Part shown: positions 34,880-45,491 of the stretch, in pieces
Numbering within the stretch: the stretch's first letter is position 1
Layout of the letters: each line of letters opens with the position of its first letter
Assembly: GCA_963556195.1 (NCBI GenBank)
Contig: OY744523.1
Location: 78,984,945 to 79,048,944, forward strand
Direction of reading: 5' to 3'
DNA: 64,000 nt
Source of the DNA: Sepiola atlantica
Taxonomy: Eukaryota > Mollusca > Cephalopoda > Sepiida > Sepiolidae
Translations under genes and position numbers: made by a program
Notes under the pieces: generated by a model
The model's database searches: none
Seen by the model: the letters and a program-made list of their open reading frames with translations, nothing else
What the model was told of the DNA's origin: nothing

Positions 34880-35850
34880 ATTTAATGTCTGTTTTATATG
34901 CTGGCATATCATTCTCATATCATTTCTCTCCATGCTATGCATGCCCTCAACCCTCACTGGCCAGGTTTCACTTCCATACATCATCACAGTGTAGACATAC
35001 CTAATATACTCTTCTCTTGGTCGACAGTGGATAGTAATGGCAGAAGTTTCTTGATCTTACACAATCCTCTCCTAACTCTTGAAATCACACTAGCACCAGC
35101 TCTTCCCTGTGCTAAAATGACATCACCAAGGTAATACATTTTCTGAACAACCTCAATAGCTTCACCATCCAAATCTAATTTCTTCACACTTGAGATCGCA
35201 TCCATTTCCATTGTCTTACATTTCTTGCAGACAAACTGGTTATCATCTCTCAACCTCCCTGTAATTTAATTGCACTTCTTGTGCATGCAATCCTTACAAG
35301 TAGCACAAATTTAATTGCACTCAACTCCCTTTCCACCAACTGAGTAGGGGAACTTTCCTCTTTCTGGGAAATTTCTAACACTACAACCACTGATTATCAC
35401 TTTGATCTTGGTAACATTCACTCTCAGACTTTTACTTTTCGTAGCATTCCTCCAAGTAGGTCATCCATTGTTTCACAGGCAAGTATTAAATCAGAAGCAT
35501 ACAGAATCTCTTCCAAACAACCAGTACAAAACTTGCTTGACAACACTTTTAAGACACAAAGCAACGAACTCAGTACAGAACCCTGGTGTACTCCTACTTT
35601 AACATTAAAACTGTCACTGAATGTGCTGTTAATTCTAACAAGACTTTGAGTATTTCTGTACATTGCTTGAACAACTTTCACCAACGACTCGTTTACCTGT
35701 AATTTACGCAAAGGCCACCAGACAACATCTCTGAATACTTCATTCTGCTAATCATCTCTTTGTAGTATATCTGGAAACCTAACTTGCTCAGCCTCTACCT
35801 TGGCTGTGTATATTGCTCGTCTTGCTAACTTATTTGCCAACAAATACATA
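34826..35850 (-). pseudogene. RTE-like LINE fragment with (ATG)n tail, minus strand
   Basis: On the minus strand, frame 35711-35424 carries the RT palm: VQAMYRNTQSLVRINSTFSD, then VKVGVHQGSVLSSLLC and LEEILYASDLILACETMDDL. Frame 35253-34984 carries CKKCKTMEMDAISSVKKLDL, KMYYLGDVILAQGRAG and LLPLLSTVD. A decayed MYGSETW segment follows near 34960. It ends in CAT repeats (34826-34878, ATG on the minus strand), the same type of tail as the plus-strand copy at 30671. The catalytic YADD is YASD here, so the copy is dead. Frameshifts and probable deletions shorten it. Confidence 0.88.
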
Positions 35851-37706
35851 ACTTTATTCACTAAAACTTTTCCTGCAAGGATTTATTCACAAAAAGCACA
35901 CTTTTTCTAGTTACAGAAGGACCTACGTTTTTCCAGAGCTCTCCTGAACACTATCCCAGTTTAACAATACTAAACAAGCAGTAACATATAATACATATAC
36001 TCACAATGTCCTATTTTCACGCATTCCTTTTCACACTATTTTTTTTATTTCTTCTTCTGCCGTTTTCTTTCTTCTTCTGCAAACCCATCGATTTTTAAAA
36101 CTGTTTCTATCTAACGGATTATAGTTAGATTTTCTGAAATAAATACGTTTTTAGCCGTTGCATGGAAGTGTTATAATGCATTTAGAGTTAAACAAAGAAT
36201 CCTTTAATACTGCAGTTGAATAAATTTTTAAAAATAATCTTTTTTTTTTTAATTTCGAAAATTTTATTCAAATTAAGATATTTGAATTTTTGTCAAATTT
36301 GTGTTTTTCTTTTGTTTTTGTTCTGTTTTGCTAATGGCTATTTTGCCTAATGTTGTCTCTTCCTTAGTTCATCAAAAAGAGAAAGGACAGTTTAAAGTAC
36401 ATACAGATCCATGTACTTTTCTGTATGAATTAAAGTGGAACGTCTCTTTCTAGCTTCAAAATTCTTTTCCACCAGTTTGTAAATGATATGCAATGAATGG
36501 TCTATTGCACAAGCAATAAAGTAAGACTGAGAAAACTCACACGAAACATTTCTTTCATTTTGTACAAATGGTGAAATTGGAAACATGTTTTTGGGGGTGG
36601 GGTGGAGGTGGGGTCGTAGTTTTGAAATTATTTGGGTTTTCAAAACAATACAAAACAACACGCCTTGACAGATTAATTCATATGACATCCAACACAGACT
36701 AGTTTCTAGGTCAAAGTAAATGTTATTATCTTCATAAGATAAAGTTATCATATCAATTACCAATAGCTATCAAAATTTGTCAAAAATGAACAACAAATAA
36801 ATAAACATAAATAAATGTAAAAATTAAGAAAAAATATTTACTGACCAAATTTTAAGCCATTGTATTTAGAATTCAAATGGTTTCAGTTTAATCAGTAATC
36901 AGGCCAGGAAGAATCTTGATAAGACTCCTCATTGGTTCAACTCTTCACAACCAACCGACCACATTTGCCTTTCACTACAAAATAACAAAACAAACTTGTA
37001 TGACTTTTAATACAACATTCAAGTTGTAAAAAGAGGATGTTCATAAAGTTGCATAAGTTGCACAAGTCATCATCTTGTGAGCAGAACTGCACGATTTAAA
37101 TACCAAGATAAAGAATTCAAATATGGACGACAATTCGAAATGACTTTAACTTGTAAAGTTAAAATGCAAGGTTTCAGATTTAAAGACACTCCAGTTTTTG
37201 TAGTCTACAAACTTATAGCAAAGTAAATGTATTTAATTATAGCAAAGTAAATGTATTTAATTAGAAACCGTTGTGGGCAAGAGTCATGCACAAACCTGGC
37301 TTCAATGAAATATAATATTAATATTAGTTTTATTACGCTCATTCCTCCGTATCCACAGTTGTAAAAATAATTTGACTACACTTTATAGGATTGGAGATAA
37401 AATTTAAAAAAGTGGATGAAAATAGTAATGGCATAAAAATGTATTTTCTTGTGAATTATTGTGAGGAAGTTTGAGGACGTTCAAGAAAACTTTTAAAAAT
37501 TAAAATAGATTAACGAAAACTAAATGAATAAAAAGTAAATAACATATCTCATTAATCAGTGAATAAATAAAATAAAATAAGGACAAGTTAAATTGAAAAT
37601 GAATATAATATTAACAGTCGCATTTATTTTTTTTATTATGCAACGTTTAGCCTTTGACATGCTGAGAATGTTCGTTTTCTGTGATCCTATAGAAAATAGC
37701 AATCTT
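35851..37706. other. unique sequence, no gene
   Basis: A 123-codon minus frame (36763-36392) lacks any recognisable domain. A short tandem duplication ATTATAGCAAAGTAAATGTA lies at about 37215-37260. No other structure. Confidence 0.5.
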
Positions 37707-37803
37707 GCAGTTAACAACAAACAACAAGACGGAGAGTAACATGAGTTATCTCATGTTACTCTCCGCCCCGTGTATATAGTTCTTTTTGTTTGTTGTTAAC
37801 TGC
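37707..37803. repeat. 97-nt two-stem hairpin
   Basis: The outer stem GCAGTTAACAACAAACAA (37707-37724) pairs perfectly with 37786-37803. The inner stem CGGAGAGTAACATGA (37730-37744) pairs perfectly with 37751-37765 over a 6-nt loop. The internal loop is asymmetric (5 versus 20 nt). Size resembles a pre-miRNA, but the asymmetry does not favour Dicer processing. Confidence 0.88.
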
Positions 37804-39270
37804 GAGAAATAGAAACACTTGAGAATAGGGTATATCCCAGAAATATTGTGATATTCAGGTGTCATACATATAACTCTAGTGACCGAGGAGAAATATGGAA
37901 GCAAGTATTATATATTTAAAAAATCGCTTACTATCCAATGTATTTCGAAATTCTTATTAGCCTTCTATAAATTATCTATATTTCTAAAAAAAATTGTTTC
38001 CAGAGGAAAAAATACCATGAATTAAAACAGTCTATCAAAAATCATTAAATAATTTCATTTTAATAATATTTAGCTGAGAGAGACAATTTTAGGTAAGAAT
38101 TTAAATCGAAAAGAAAATCAGATTGACGACTTACTTCACAGAGTAATTCATTCGTCTAGCCATGTCTGACTGAAATGGAATAAACAAAACGGGGTCACCA
38201 TTCCTCACGAAATAAACGATGAGCTCACAACTAAAGAGATATGCAGTTTTATTAACTGGAAACACAGGAACAAAATGAAGGTTGTACAATGGGTTGAGTA
38301 TTGTAGACAAGACAAAATAACATAATTCTGGAGTCCCTCGATTTTTCTAGGTAAGATGTGTCTGCACTTCATTTACATTCAATGTTCTGTAAGAACAAAT
38401 TTTCTTGAATTTGTTTTCTTCCAGATGTTTCATCTCTAGTTGGTTGCATGAAATAAGAAGAAAAAAATCCAATTTGTGAGTAGTTAAAATATTATCATGT
38501 TAAAATAGATTTGTTTACAGATTATGAAAATATGTAAATAAAGCATTGAAATAATTTTGTTGCCTTGTGTAAGGTTGAGTCTATATATATTTACTAACTT
38601 CATTTGAGAAAAACGTATTTTTACTGTTGTCGCTATTGTGTTCAGTATTTTCAATTTTGTCTTAAGCTTTGAAGTCACTGACTTGATGTTCAAGTAAATA
38701 AGAAAAAGTTATTGATTTTCCGGCAAAATGAAGATCTTCTTGAAAAAGAAGACAATAATGATTTAAATGTTAACTAGATTTTATTTACTAAATGGAGCAA
38801 ATTCATTAACTAGGAATAGATTCTGGATTATCTTCAGAGAGGGGGTAACTAGGGGTCCTATCACTCCCTTTTTCTGAATATCTTATATGATGTCTAGCAA
38901 AAATAAAATTCTTGCACCAACTGATTTTAACTTCAAATCTTTCCTACATCGCATAGTTAAGCTATTTTCTTTTTATATGTGTTCAAGCTGACCAAAAGGT
39001 CAACCCCATGTCAATTATCCAGGATAAACAATTTCATCTCAATAATTATCTCTACACTTTGCTTCAAAATGATTGATTACAGCGATAGAATATACAACCA
39101 ACTTATAGAGAGAAATATAAACATTCTTCTCTATGTTTTCCAGTTGTGTATAGTGTTTGTATCATATGATTCATGTCGTGCTGCCGGCAGCGTCTTTTAT
39201 GTCATTTTCACTTGTAATCCTTTGCTGCACTAAGATGCACTATGAGATAACAAAACTATAAAATAGGATA
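37804..39270. other. unique AT-rich sequence, no gene
   Basis: The 69- and 84-codon frames (38484-38693 minus, 38979-39233 plus) have no domain. Confidence 0.5.
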
Positions 39271-39315
39271 TTTGTTGGTTTGGTTTGGTTTACGGCATAG
39301 CAACCAACTATGAGG
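39271..39315 (+). repeat. short dispersed unit GGTTTGGTTTACGGCATAGC
   Basis: Shares TTTGGTTTGGTTTACGGCAT-type text with the micro-insertion at 39526-39562. Confidence 0.6.
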
Positions 39316-39399
39316 TATGTAACAGATTCTTCTTCTTTTAGTCTTAATAAACCTCTCGTCCCATCTCTTAACATATCTTCTTCATTTTTATTGAACTCT

Positions 39400-39600
39400 T
39401 AAAGGGGAGAGTCTATCAGGCATGGGTATGTAGTGTGATAATGTATAGAAGTTAAACTTGGTCAGTGAGGGTTGAGGACATGCGTTGCCTGGAGCGAAAT
39501 GATATGAGAATGATACGATGGATGTGTTTTGTTTTGTTTTACGGCATATCACCACTTTTGGGTTAATGTGAGTCTTAAAGACCTTAAAAAAGATTGAATC
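39400..39600 (+). pseudogene. RTE-like LINE fragment split by a ~37-bp insertion
   Basis: 39400-39525 encodes the RTE-like C-terminal segment GRVYQAW...IMYRS and a stop, then VEDMRCLERNDMRMIRWMC. Compared with the copy at 30268-30380, about 37 bp (TTTGTTTTGTTTTACGGCAT followed by ATCACCACTTTTGGGTT) are inserted between GGATGTGT and AATGTGAGTC. LINE text then resumes (AATGTGAGTCTTAAAGACC). The insertion point is exact by this comparison. The fragment is too short to say more. Confidence 0.8.
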
Positions 39601-41885
39601 TGAAGAGTATAGGAAACAGCAAATTATGTCGATTCCCACAAAAAAACTTGTCACATAATCTCTATTTTCACACACGTTCCATATCTGTTTGTTTGTATTT
39701 TTGGGGTTTTTAAAAAAATATTTTGAAGTGGTGAAGGGCCCGACTCTCCTTAGATCCTTATTAAAGGTGGCTCATTTTCATTTGATTCTGTCGGGTGTCA
39801 TTGGTAAATTACTTGCTAATGAATTGGAAATTTTGTATTTTAAGTCCACAAGTATTTGTTCTGCGGTCATTAATAGCAATGTCCATTTGGGTGGACACTG
39901 GTGAGGAAAGAAAATACCTTTTACTGCAGTCTAGAAAGAAACAGGGGCTTTGAAGGGAAGCAAACTAAAAACGAAATGGATGGATGGAGGCTGGGAGAGA
40001 AATACTATGATAAAAAGAGTAAAGGAGAAGGTATACAGAAAAAATGGCGAAGAGATAAAATAAAAGTGGGAGAGCGCGATAGAGACGGGGGGGGGTCTAT
40101 ACAGTTGGTGTGGGATGATGGAGGCAGAGGCAAAGAACATTGGAAAAGAAAAATAGACAATGAAAAGTAAAAAAAACGGGGAAGGGGGTAGAAAAGACAG
40201 AAAAAAGAGCGAAAATGACGGAAAAGGAGAAATTAAAAAGATTAAATTAAAAGTAGCAATGTTTGAAAAGTAAAACGAATCATAGTAGAGAATAAATAAT
40301 ATTGTTCATGAAATAAAAGGAAAAGACAACGACGAAATACGAAGATGAATGAACTTTTGGCAGACGAAAATCTCCCCTCTCCATGTCTTTCGTTTTTGTT
40401 ATAAGACTGAAGAATCAGATTTCACATAAGGCAGAGTTAGAGTAACATAATAGGAAAAAGGAGAGAAAAAAAGAAGATACAAATAAAACGCTCCTCTTCA
40501 ATTTGAACAATTTACGGAAACAATTTATATTTCCTGCTTTTAAGAAGGGATATGAATAATAAGTGAGAAGAAGAAGAAGAAGAAGAAGAGACCAATCTTA
40601 TTGGTTCATTAAAATTTTCATGAATGGGTAATAACAAAAAATGATTATTACAACAGTGCAGCCGTATCAGAGGGAAAACATAGACAGATATTTAAGAAGG
40701 AAGGGAACACGTATGAATTATGCGAGAAGGAAATGGGTGTGGGTGGGCGAGAGGAGAGGGGGATGCGATCGCTAAGAAGGGATGAAAATCATACCGAGTA
40801 TACACTATGGTAAATAAGGGTCTCTACTTTCTTGCTGACTGCCGAGACAGCCTGTAAAAACAGCCTTTTGAGGGAAGAGATAGTTTCAATCGTAAAAAAG
40901 GGAGGGAGCACAAGAAGAAAAGAAATATGTTGAAAAGACCAGAATTGAAAACAGCCCGTCACGGCCAGTTAAACACTCATTTATTTTATTTGTCATTTTT
41001 TTTTTTTTTACTTTCCTCTTCATTCTCTTTTCAATGGTGTTTTGGGTTGTTTTTATACTATCCCGCTTCTCGTTGGTTTGGGTAGACACACACACATCAA
41101 CACATACATAATACACACACACATACACACGCGCACGCACGCGTTTGGTGAAGTGGTTGACCTTTTACAACCTTTACTTTTTTCTATTCACTGTTTTATC
41201 TTTTTACTTTTTTTCTCAGCCGAATTCAAATCCGTTCAACAGTCAATGTGTAGGAAAGGAACATAAATAAATTGTGAAAATAAAATCGACATTTGACTGC
41301 TAAACTACAATGTTGCAAATAATGTTAGAGATGTTGTTGGTTATCGAAGATGAGAAAATACTTTTAATACTATTTTTATTTGGCGTTTTCTTTTCTTTTT
41401 GACATATGTTCCGGCTTTTGTTGATTCTTCCCCTCTCCCCTTCCCCCTCCCTCTTCCATGCGAAACGAAATAAGAAAAAGTAAGAAAAGAACAAAAACAA
41501 GTAAGAACCAAGATTGATGAAGAAAACTAATAAGGGGGAAACATCACCCGTGCTAAGAAATAGATGCGGTAAGTGACTAGTTGAGGGGGGGGGAGGCATG
41601 TTTATGTTAAAATAACACATATTTTCCTGGCATAAAAGGGAGCTTCTTCTTTCAGGCCTCAGAGTTAAATCTTATGGGTGACCGTCGTCGGGCGGTAAAA
41701 GGGTTTGTTTTTTATTTGGAACACGTGTGAAAAAAAAAAATCACCGTACGTGGGAAAAAGAAGCGTCAGAGGAAAGGAGTTTTAAGTAATATTTTATTTA
41801 CACCTCGATATACAAATGAGGCCGAATCAGCTGTGGAGCCGAGTATATAGTTAGGCATTATTATTTTTATTCGGTCCATATCAAT
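39601..41885. other. purine-rich and unique sequence, no gene
   Basis: 39900-40250 is G/A-rich and gives an 89-codon low-complexity frame. A (GAA)n tract lies at 40567-40588 and a CA tract at 41083-41132. I see no supported gene. Confidence 0.5.
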
Positions 41886-42215
41886 CATTAATACCCCCCC
41901 CCCTCTGGGGACTTTTGTGACGAGTGTCTGAAGAAGAACAACAAAAATTAGACACTCTCGAAGTCCGTACACCCTGATTGCAATTGCACCAACTTGACTT
42001 GATGTTTGTGCTCCATGACGCTCGCTCACTCATTGCAGTCAGAAGCTCCAATCCTGAAAAGCCAGTGTCTTTCTCCAGAAGAGTCTTGATCGTAATATAA
42101 GGCCTGCCAGCTCGTTGCTTCATCTCTGGGATCCACAGAAGCACTTTTGCAGCAGGTTCATCGTGTCGAAATACATTTCCAGTCTGCATCAAAAGTCGGC
42201 GTTGAACAACTGTAA
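41886..42215 (-). pseudogene. LINE C-terminal fragment, minus strand
   Basis: Part of the 185-codon frame 42438-41881 reads VQRRLLMQTGNVFRHDEPAA, then LLWIPEMKQRAGRPYITIKT and LLEKDTGFSGLELLTAMSER. This matches the post-RT tail of many LINE proteins (RRLRFAGHCFR, LLLW, RGRPYxT, LxxAMxDRxxW). The upstream part of the same frame (beyond 42240) is unrelated and extends into the LTR element. The rest of the LINE was not found on the far side of the LTR insertion. Confidence 0.75.
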
Positions 42216-42408
42216 ACATGCCATACATCATTTTGTTTTTCTTTTTTAAGAAAAAACAAAACCAATTGTACCAAGGGCAATACTTAACAGTGTAGCAGTT
42301 ACCTCCTCCTCCTTTCAAAACATAACTACACCGGTTTGCCGGTAGGTGTCGCTTTTTCACCGACAGGTGGCGCTGTAAAGCGACACCAGAGTTATCTGCC
42401 CTTCTGAC

Positions 42409-42416
42409 TATAAAAA
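42409..42416 (+). promoter_or_regulatory. LTR TATA box
   Basis: TATAAAAA in U3, with the expected RNA start about 25-35 nt downstream. The identical copy in the 3' LTR is at 44955-44962. Confidence 0.8.
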
Positions 42417-42819
42417 CCGTTGCAAACGGAAAATCCATCTCTCTTCTTCACCGACCAGTTTCGGCAGAACAACGCTGGCACCAGCGCTCCGTTTCACTCG
42501 CTTTTTGGCCTCGATAGAACGACGCTGACACTAGCGTTCCGTTTCACTTTTCTCTTCTGGTCGATTGGCCTCGACAGAACGACGCTAATACACTAGCGCT
42601 TCGTCTAACGCTTTTCTCTACAAATGGCATCGGCATAACAACTACCAACACACGTGGTCAAACAACGGTAAGAGTTCTCAACTCATTTTCTTTGTGTACG
42701 GCTTTCAAAGACTTTCCTCTCGCCGGATTCATTTCTTCTTATACCTTTTCAAGAACTGTTTTTCCATCGACACACATGCATACATCACACACTTCATCAT
42801 TCCACGTACACACACGTTC

Positions 42820-42825
42820 AATAAA
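42820..42825 (+). terminator. LTR polyadenylation signal
   Basis: AATAAA about 400 bp after the TATA box. The functional copy would be the one in the 3' LTR (45366-45371). Confidence 0.7.
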
Positions 42826-42942
42826 CCTTATTTGAACTACTTCATATTGTTTGTTAATTATTACTCTGTCTTTGCATGCAACAATTGCTTGATTTACTGA
42901 ACACGTTTATAATCGGGGGAACACGACCCTCGATCCGAACAT

Positions 42943-42955
42943 TGGTGACCCGACG
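42943..42955 (+). other. primer binding site
   Basis: TGGTGACCCGACG one base after the LTR end. TGG pairs with the CCA tail of a tRNA 3' end reading CGTCGGGTCACCA. I do not identify which tRNA. Confidence 0.8.
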
Positions 42956-43059
42956 TTCAAGCTTTGTTGTATGTGGCGGAGTAATTAATTTCGTACTAGA
43001 ACAAAAAAATATATATCATTTCTCGTTTTTTTTCTTTCGTGGTGAAACGAATTACGCAC

Positions 43060-43740
43060 CCATCTTTTTCCTTTTTTTCTACCCACGTGGTAGAAATATA
43101 CAAACAAACAAAAAAAAAAGAAGCCACCGTCTCCATTTTTCCTGGCCACGCGGAAATACCCAAACAAAGAAAAACAAACATTTCTCGGCTCTCTCCGAGT
43201 ATAAAACAAATTACAATTTCATTTTTTTTCTTCTCTTTCTCCACCCACGTGTCGGAAAAATATATACAAAGAAAAAGACAAACTTTTGCCAATCCTTTTT
43301 TTCTTCTTTTTCGACGAACAGAAGGACTTTACAAGACGCCATTTTCTTTTGTTTTGAACACGTGGAGATAAAAAGAAAACAAAAGAAAACAAACGCTCAC
43401 GCTGCCCATCTTTTTCGTGACCACGTGTTGAGAAAAAAAAATTCAAAAAAATGCCGCCACCCCTTGTCATGACCACGTGTTGATAAAAAAAAATTCAAAG
43501 AAATGCCGCCATTTTTCTAACCACGTGGAAATGAAAATTCAAACAACAAAAAAAGAAAATACGAATTTTTTTTCTTTCTTTTCAACAACAAAGGAAAGAG
43601 AAGCCGCCATTCTTTCTCTACTTGGAAACTAACATTCAAACAAACGAAAACAAAAACGTCATTCCTCGTGTGAAACAAATTATGACTCTACTTTTTTTCT
43701 TTTCTTTTTCCTTTCTACCCACGTGATGGAAATGTATATA
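43060..43740 (+). repeat. degenerate tandem repeats carrying CACGTG and GCCGCCAT boxes
   Basis: CACGTG occurs seven times (43084, 43246, 43359, 43422, 43474, 43522, 43720), plus one decayed CACGCG at 43148. Each is followed by an A-rich stretch, and several are preceded by GCCGCCAT (43446, 43504, 43602). Spacing is about 50-160 bp, so this is an old tandem array with drifted units. Frames up to 198 codons across it are low-complexity artefacts. Confidence 0.8.
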
Positions 43741-43887
43741 TAAAGGAAAAGAAAACTACAAAACAGACAAACACGAACAACATCACCCTTCAAGGCCTAC
43801 CAACAATCTTCAACACAACTTGAACAACCACATTTTTCCCGGATATTCATCAAGCACCAAACATTTCCGGACATCACTGACGACACT

Positions 43888-44139
43888 ATGGAAGAAATCA
43901 CACCAGTTCAAAATGAGTACAACTGCACAAGCACGACTAAATACTCAACAACTGGACGTTCGTTGATCAACTGGGGGACACATCAACTCGAACGACGCAC
44001 CAACACCAGTACAGACCCACTTGTACCTGGACCTGCTAACTCACTTGCAGACATTTGTGCATCTGATTTTGACCATAGTGTACCACCAATCTCAACAACT
44101 AGATGTTTGTTCATCAGCTCCACAACACAGACTAATTAA
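43888..44139 (+). CDS. hypothetical 83-residue frame inside the LTR element
   Basis: It starts ATG at 43888 (MEEITPVQNEYNCTSTTKYS) and ends at a stop before the 34-bp array. It is Ser/Thr/Asn-rich, without CCHC knuckle, capsid or membrane features. The position after the leader is where gag would begin, so it could be a residual gag start, but the sequence itself gives no match. Alternatively it is simply an open stretch in A/C-rich DNA. Not likely to be a functional gene. Confidence 0.25.
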   Translation: MEEITPVQNEYNCTSTTKYSTTGRSLINWGTHQLERRTNTSTDPLVPGPANSLADICASDFDHSVPPISTTRCLFISSTTQTN

Positions 44140-44148
44140 CATGAACAA

Positions 44149-44470
44149 CATCAACAACTGCACAGACTCACTTGTGCTCATTCATCAACACCTGCACAGA
44201 CTCACTTGTGCTCATTCATCAACACTGCACAGACTCACTTGTGCTCATTCATCAACAACTGCACAGACTCACTTGTGCTCATTCATCAACAACTGCACAG
44301 ACTCACTTGTGCTCATTCATCAACAATTGCACAGACTCACTTGTGCTCATTCATCAACAACTGCACAGACTCACTTGTGCTCACTCGTCAACACCGCACA
44401 GACCCACTTGTTCTCACTCATAAACAACCGCGCAGACCCACTTGTGCTCACTCATCAACAACAGCGCAGA
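44149..44470 (+). repeat. 34-bp minisatellite within the LTR element, about 9 units
   Basis: The unit core CAACTGCACAGACTCACTTG with TGCTCATTCAT has period 34. Since 34 is not a multiple of three, every three units pass through all phases. All three plus frames therefore remain open with the same cyclic peptide (INNCTDSLVLIH, QQLHRLTCAHS, TTAQTHLCSF). The later units are more diverged. Flanking copies of AAGCACCAAACATT (43852 and 44473) bracket the region. Confidence 0.92.
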
Positions 44471-44821
44471 CCCAAGCACCAAACATTCCCGGACAACACT
44501 GACAATTCAACGTTCGTTCATCAGCTCCGCATCACGCAGACTAATCAACATGAACAACGCCACCAACAAGTGCAAATTCGCTTGCGCTCAAACTTGATGC
44601 AGACCCAATTGCATGCAAACAACACGCAGATCCACATGCGTTACAAACACTCAATTCTGCAGACACACTTGCGATCAATCATTCAATACAGATGAAGAAA
44701 CAGAAATAAGTAGCGTGCACACTACTTTTTCTAATCTTCAACAGCAAAACAGACATACCCACAAAGAATGCTTCTCATCTACAACTGTACATATTGACTA
44801 ATATTTTCAATATTTTTCAAT

Positions 44822-44836
44822 CTGGGGGGGAGTCCT
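44822..44836 (+). other. polypurine tract
   Basis: CTGGGGGGGGAG-type G run directly before the 3' LTR, the usual plus-strand primer site. Confidence 0.65.
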
Positions 44837-45487
44837 TGTAGCAGTTACCTCCTCCTCCTTTCAAAACATAACTACACCGGTTTGCCGGTAGGTGTCGCTT
44901 TTTCACCGACAGGTGGCGCTGTAAAGCGACACCAGAGTTATCTGCCCTTCTGACTATAAAAACCGTTGCAAACGGAAAATCCATCTCTCTTCTTCACCGA
45001 CCAGTTTCGGCAGAACAACGCTGGCACCAGCGCTCCGTTTCACTCGCTTTTTGGCCTCGATAGAACGACGCTGACACTAGCGTTCCGTTTCACTTTTCTC
45101 TTCTGGTCGATTGGCCTCGACAGAACGACGCTAATACACTAGCGCTTCGTCTAACGCTTTTCTCTACAAATGGCATCGGCATAACAACTACCAACACACG
45201 TGGTCAAACAACGGTAAGAGTTCTCAACTCATTTTCTTTGTGTACGGCTTTCAAAGACTTTCCTCTCGCTGGATTCATTTCTTCTTATACCTTTTCAAGA
45301 ACTGTTTTTCCATCGACACACATGCATACATCACACACTTCATCATTCCACGTACACACACGTTCAATAAACCTTATTTGAACTACTTCATATTGTTTGT
45401 TAATTATTACTCTGTCTTTGCATGCAACAATTGCTTGATTTACTGAACACGTTTATAATCGGGGGAACACGACCCTCGATCCGAACA
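44837..45487 (+). repeat. 3' LTR, 651 bp
   Basis: Identical to the 5' LTR except C at 42724 versus T at 45270, by my reading. This implies a very recent insertion. Confidence 0.97.
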
Positions 45488-45491
45488 ACAG

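Larger units (their letters stand above)
42291..42941 (+). repeat. 5' LTR, 651 bp
   Basis: TATA box TATAAAAA at 42409-42416 and polyadenylation signal AATAAA at 42820-42825 divide U3, R and U5. U3 contains an 11-bp stem (GGTGTCGCTTT 42345-42355 with 42377-42387). Downstream of the TATA box are three 50-60-bp tandem repeats, each with a small GC stem-loop (42471-42488, 42521-42538, 42581-42600). A CACGTG E-box lies at 42651. The 68-codon frame inside is not a gene. Confidence 0.97.
42287..45491 (+). mobile_element. young non-autonomous LTR retrotransposon (LARD/TRIM-like), complete
   Basis: Two 651-bp direct repeats (42291-42941 and 44837-45487) both begin TGTAGCAGTTACC and end GATCCGAACA. 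They are flanked by a 4-bp ACAG duplication (42287-42290, 45488-45491). I find a single base difference between them. A tRNA-complementary PBS (TGGTGACCCGACG, 42943-42955) follows the 5' LTR and a G-rich purine tract precedes the 3' LTR. The 1895-bp interior has no gag, protease, RT, RNase H or integrase motif. It must have been mobilised by proteins from another element, most likely a Ty3/Gypsy relative. Orientation is plus by PBS and PPT. Confidence 0.95.

Noticed and set aside
36392..36763. 123-codon minus frame as a gene
   Set aside because: No domain, composition equal to surroundings, no start or splice evidence.
39901..40170. 89-codon Lys/Gly-rich frame
   Set aside because: Low-complexity purine-rich DNA without supporting signals.
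42694..42900. 68-codon frame repeated at 45240-45446
   Set aside because: The duplication is explained by the two LTRs and there is no evidence that it is translated.
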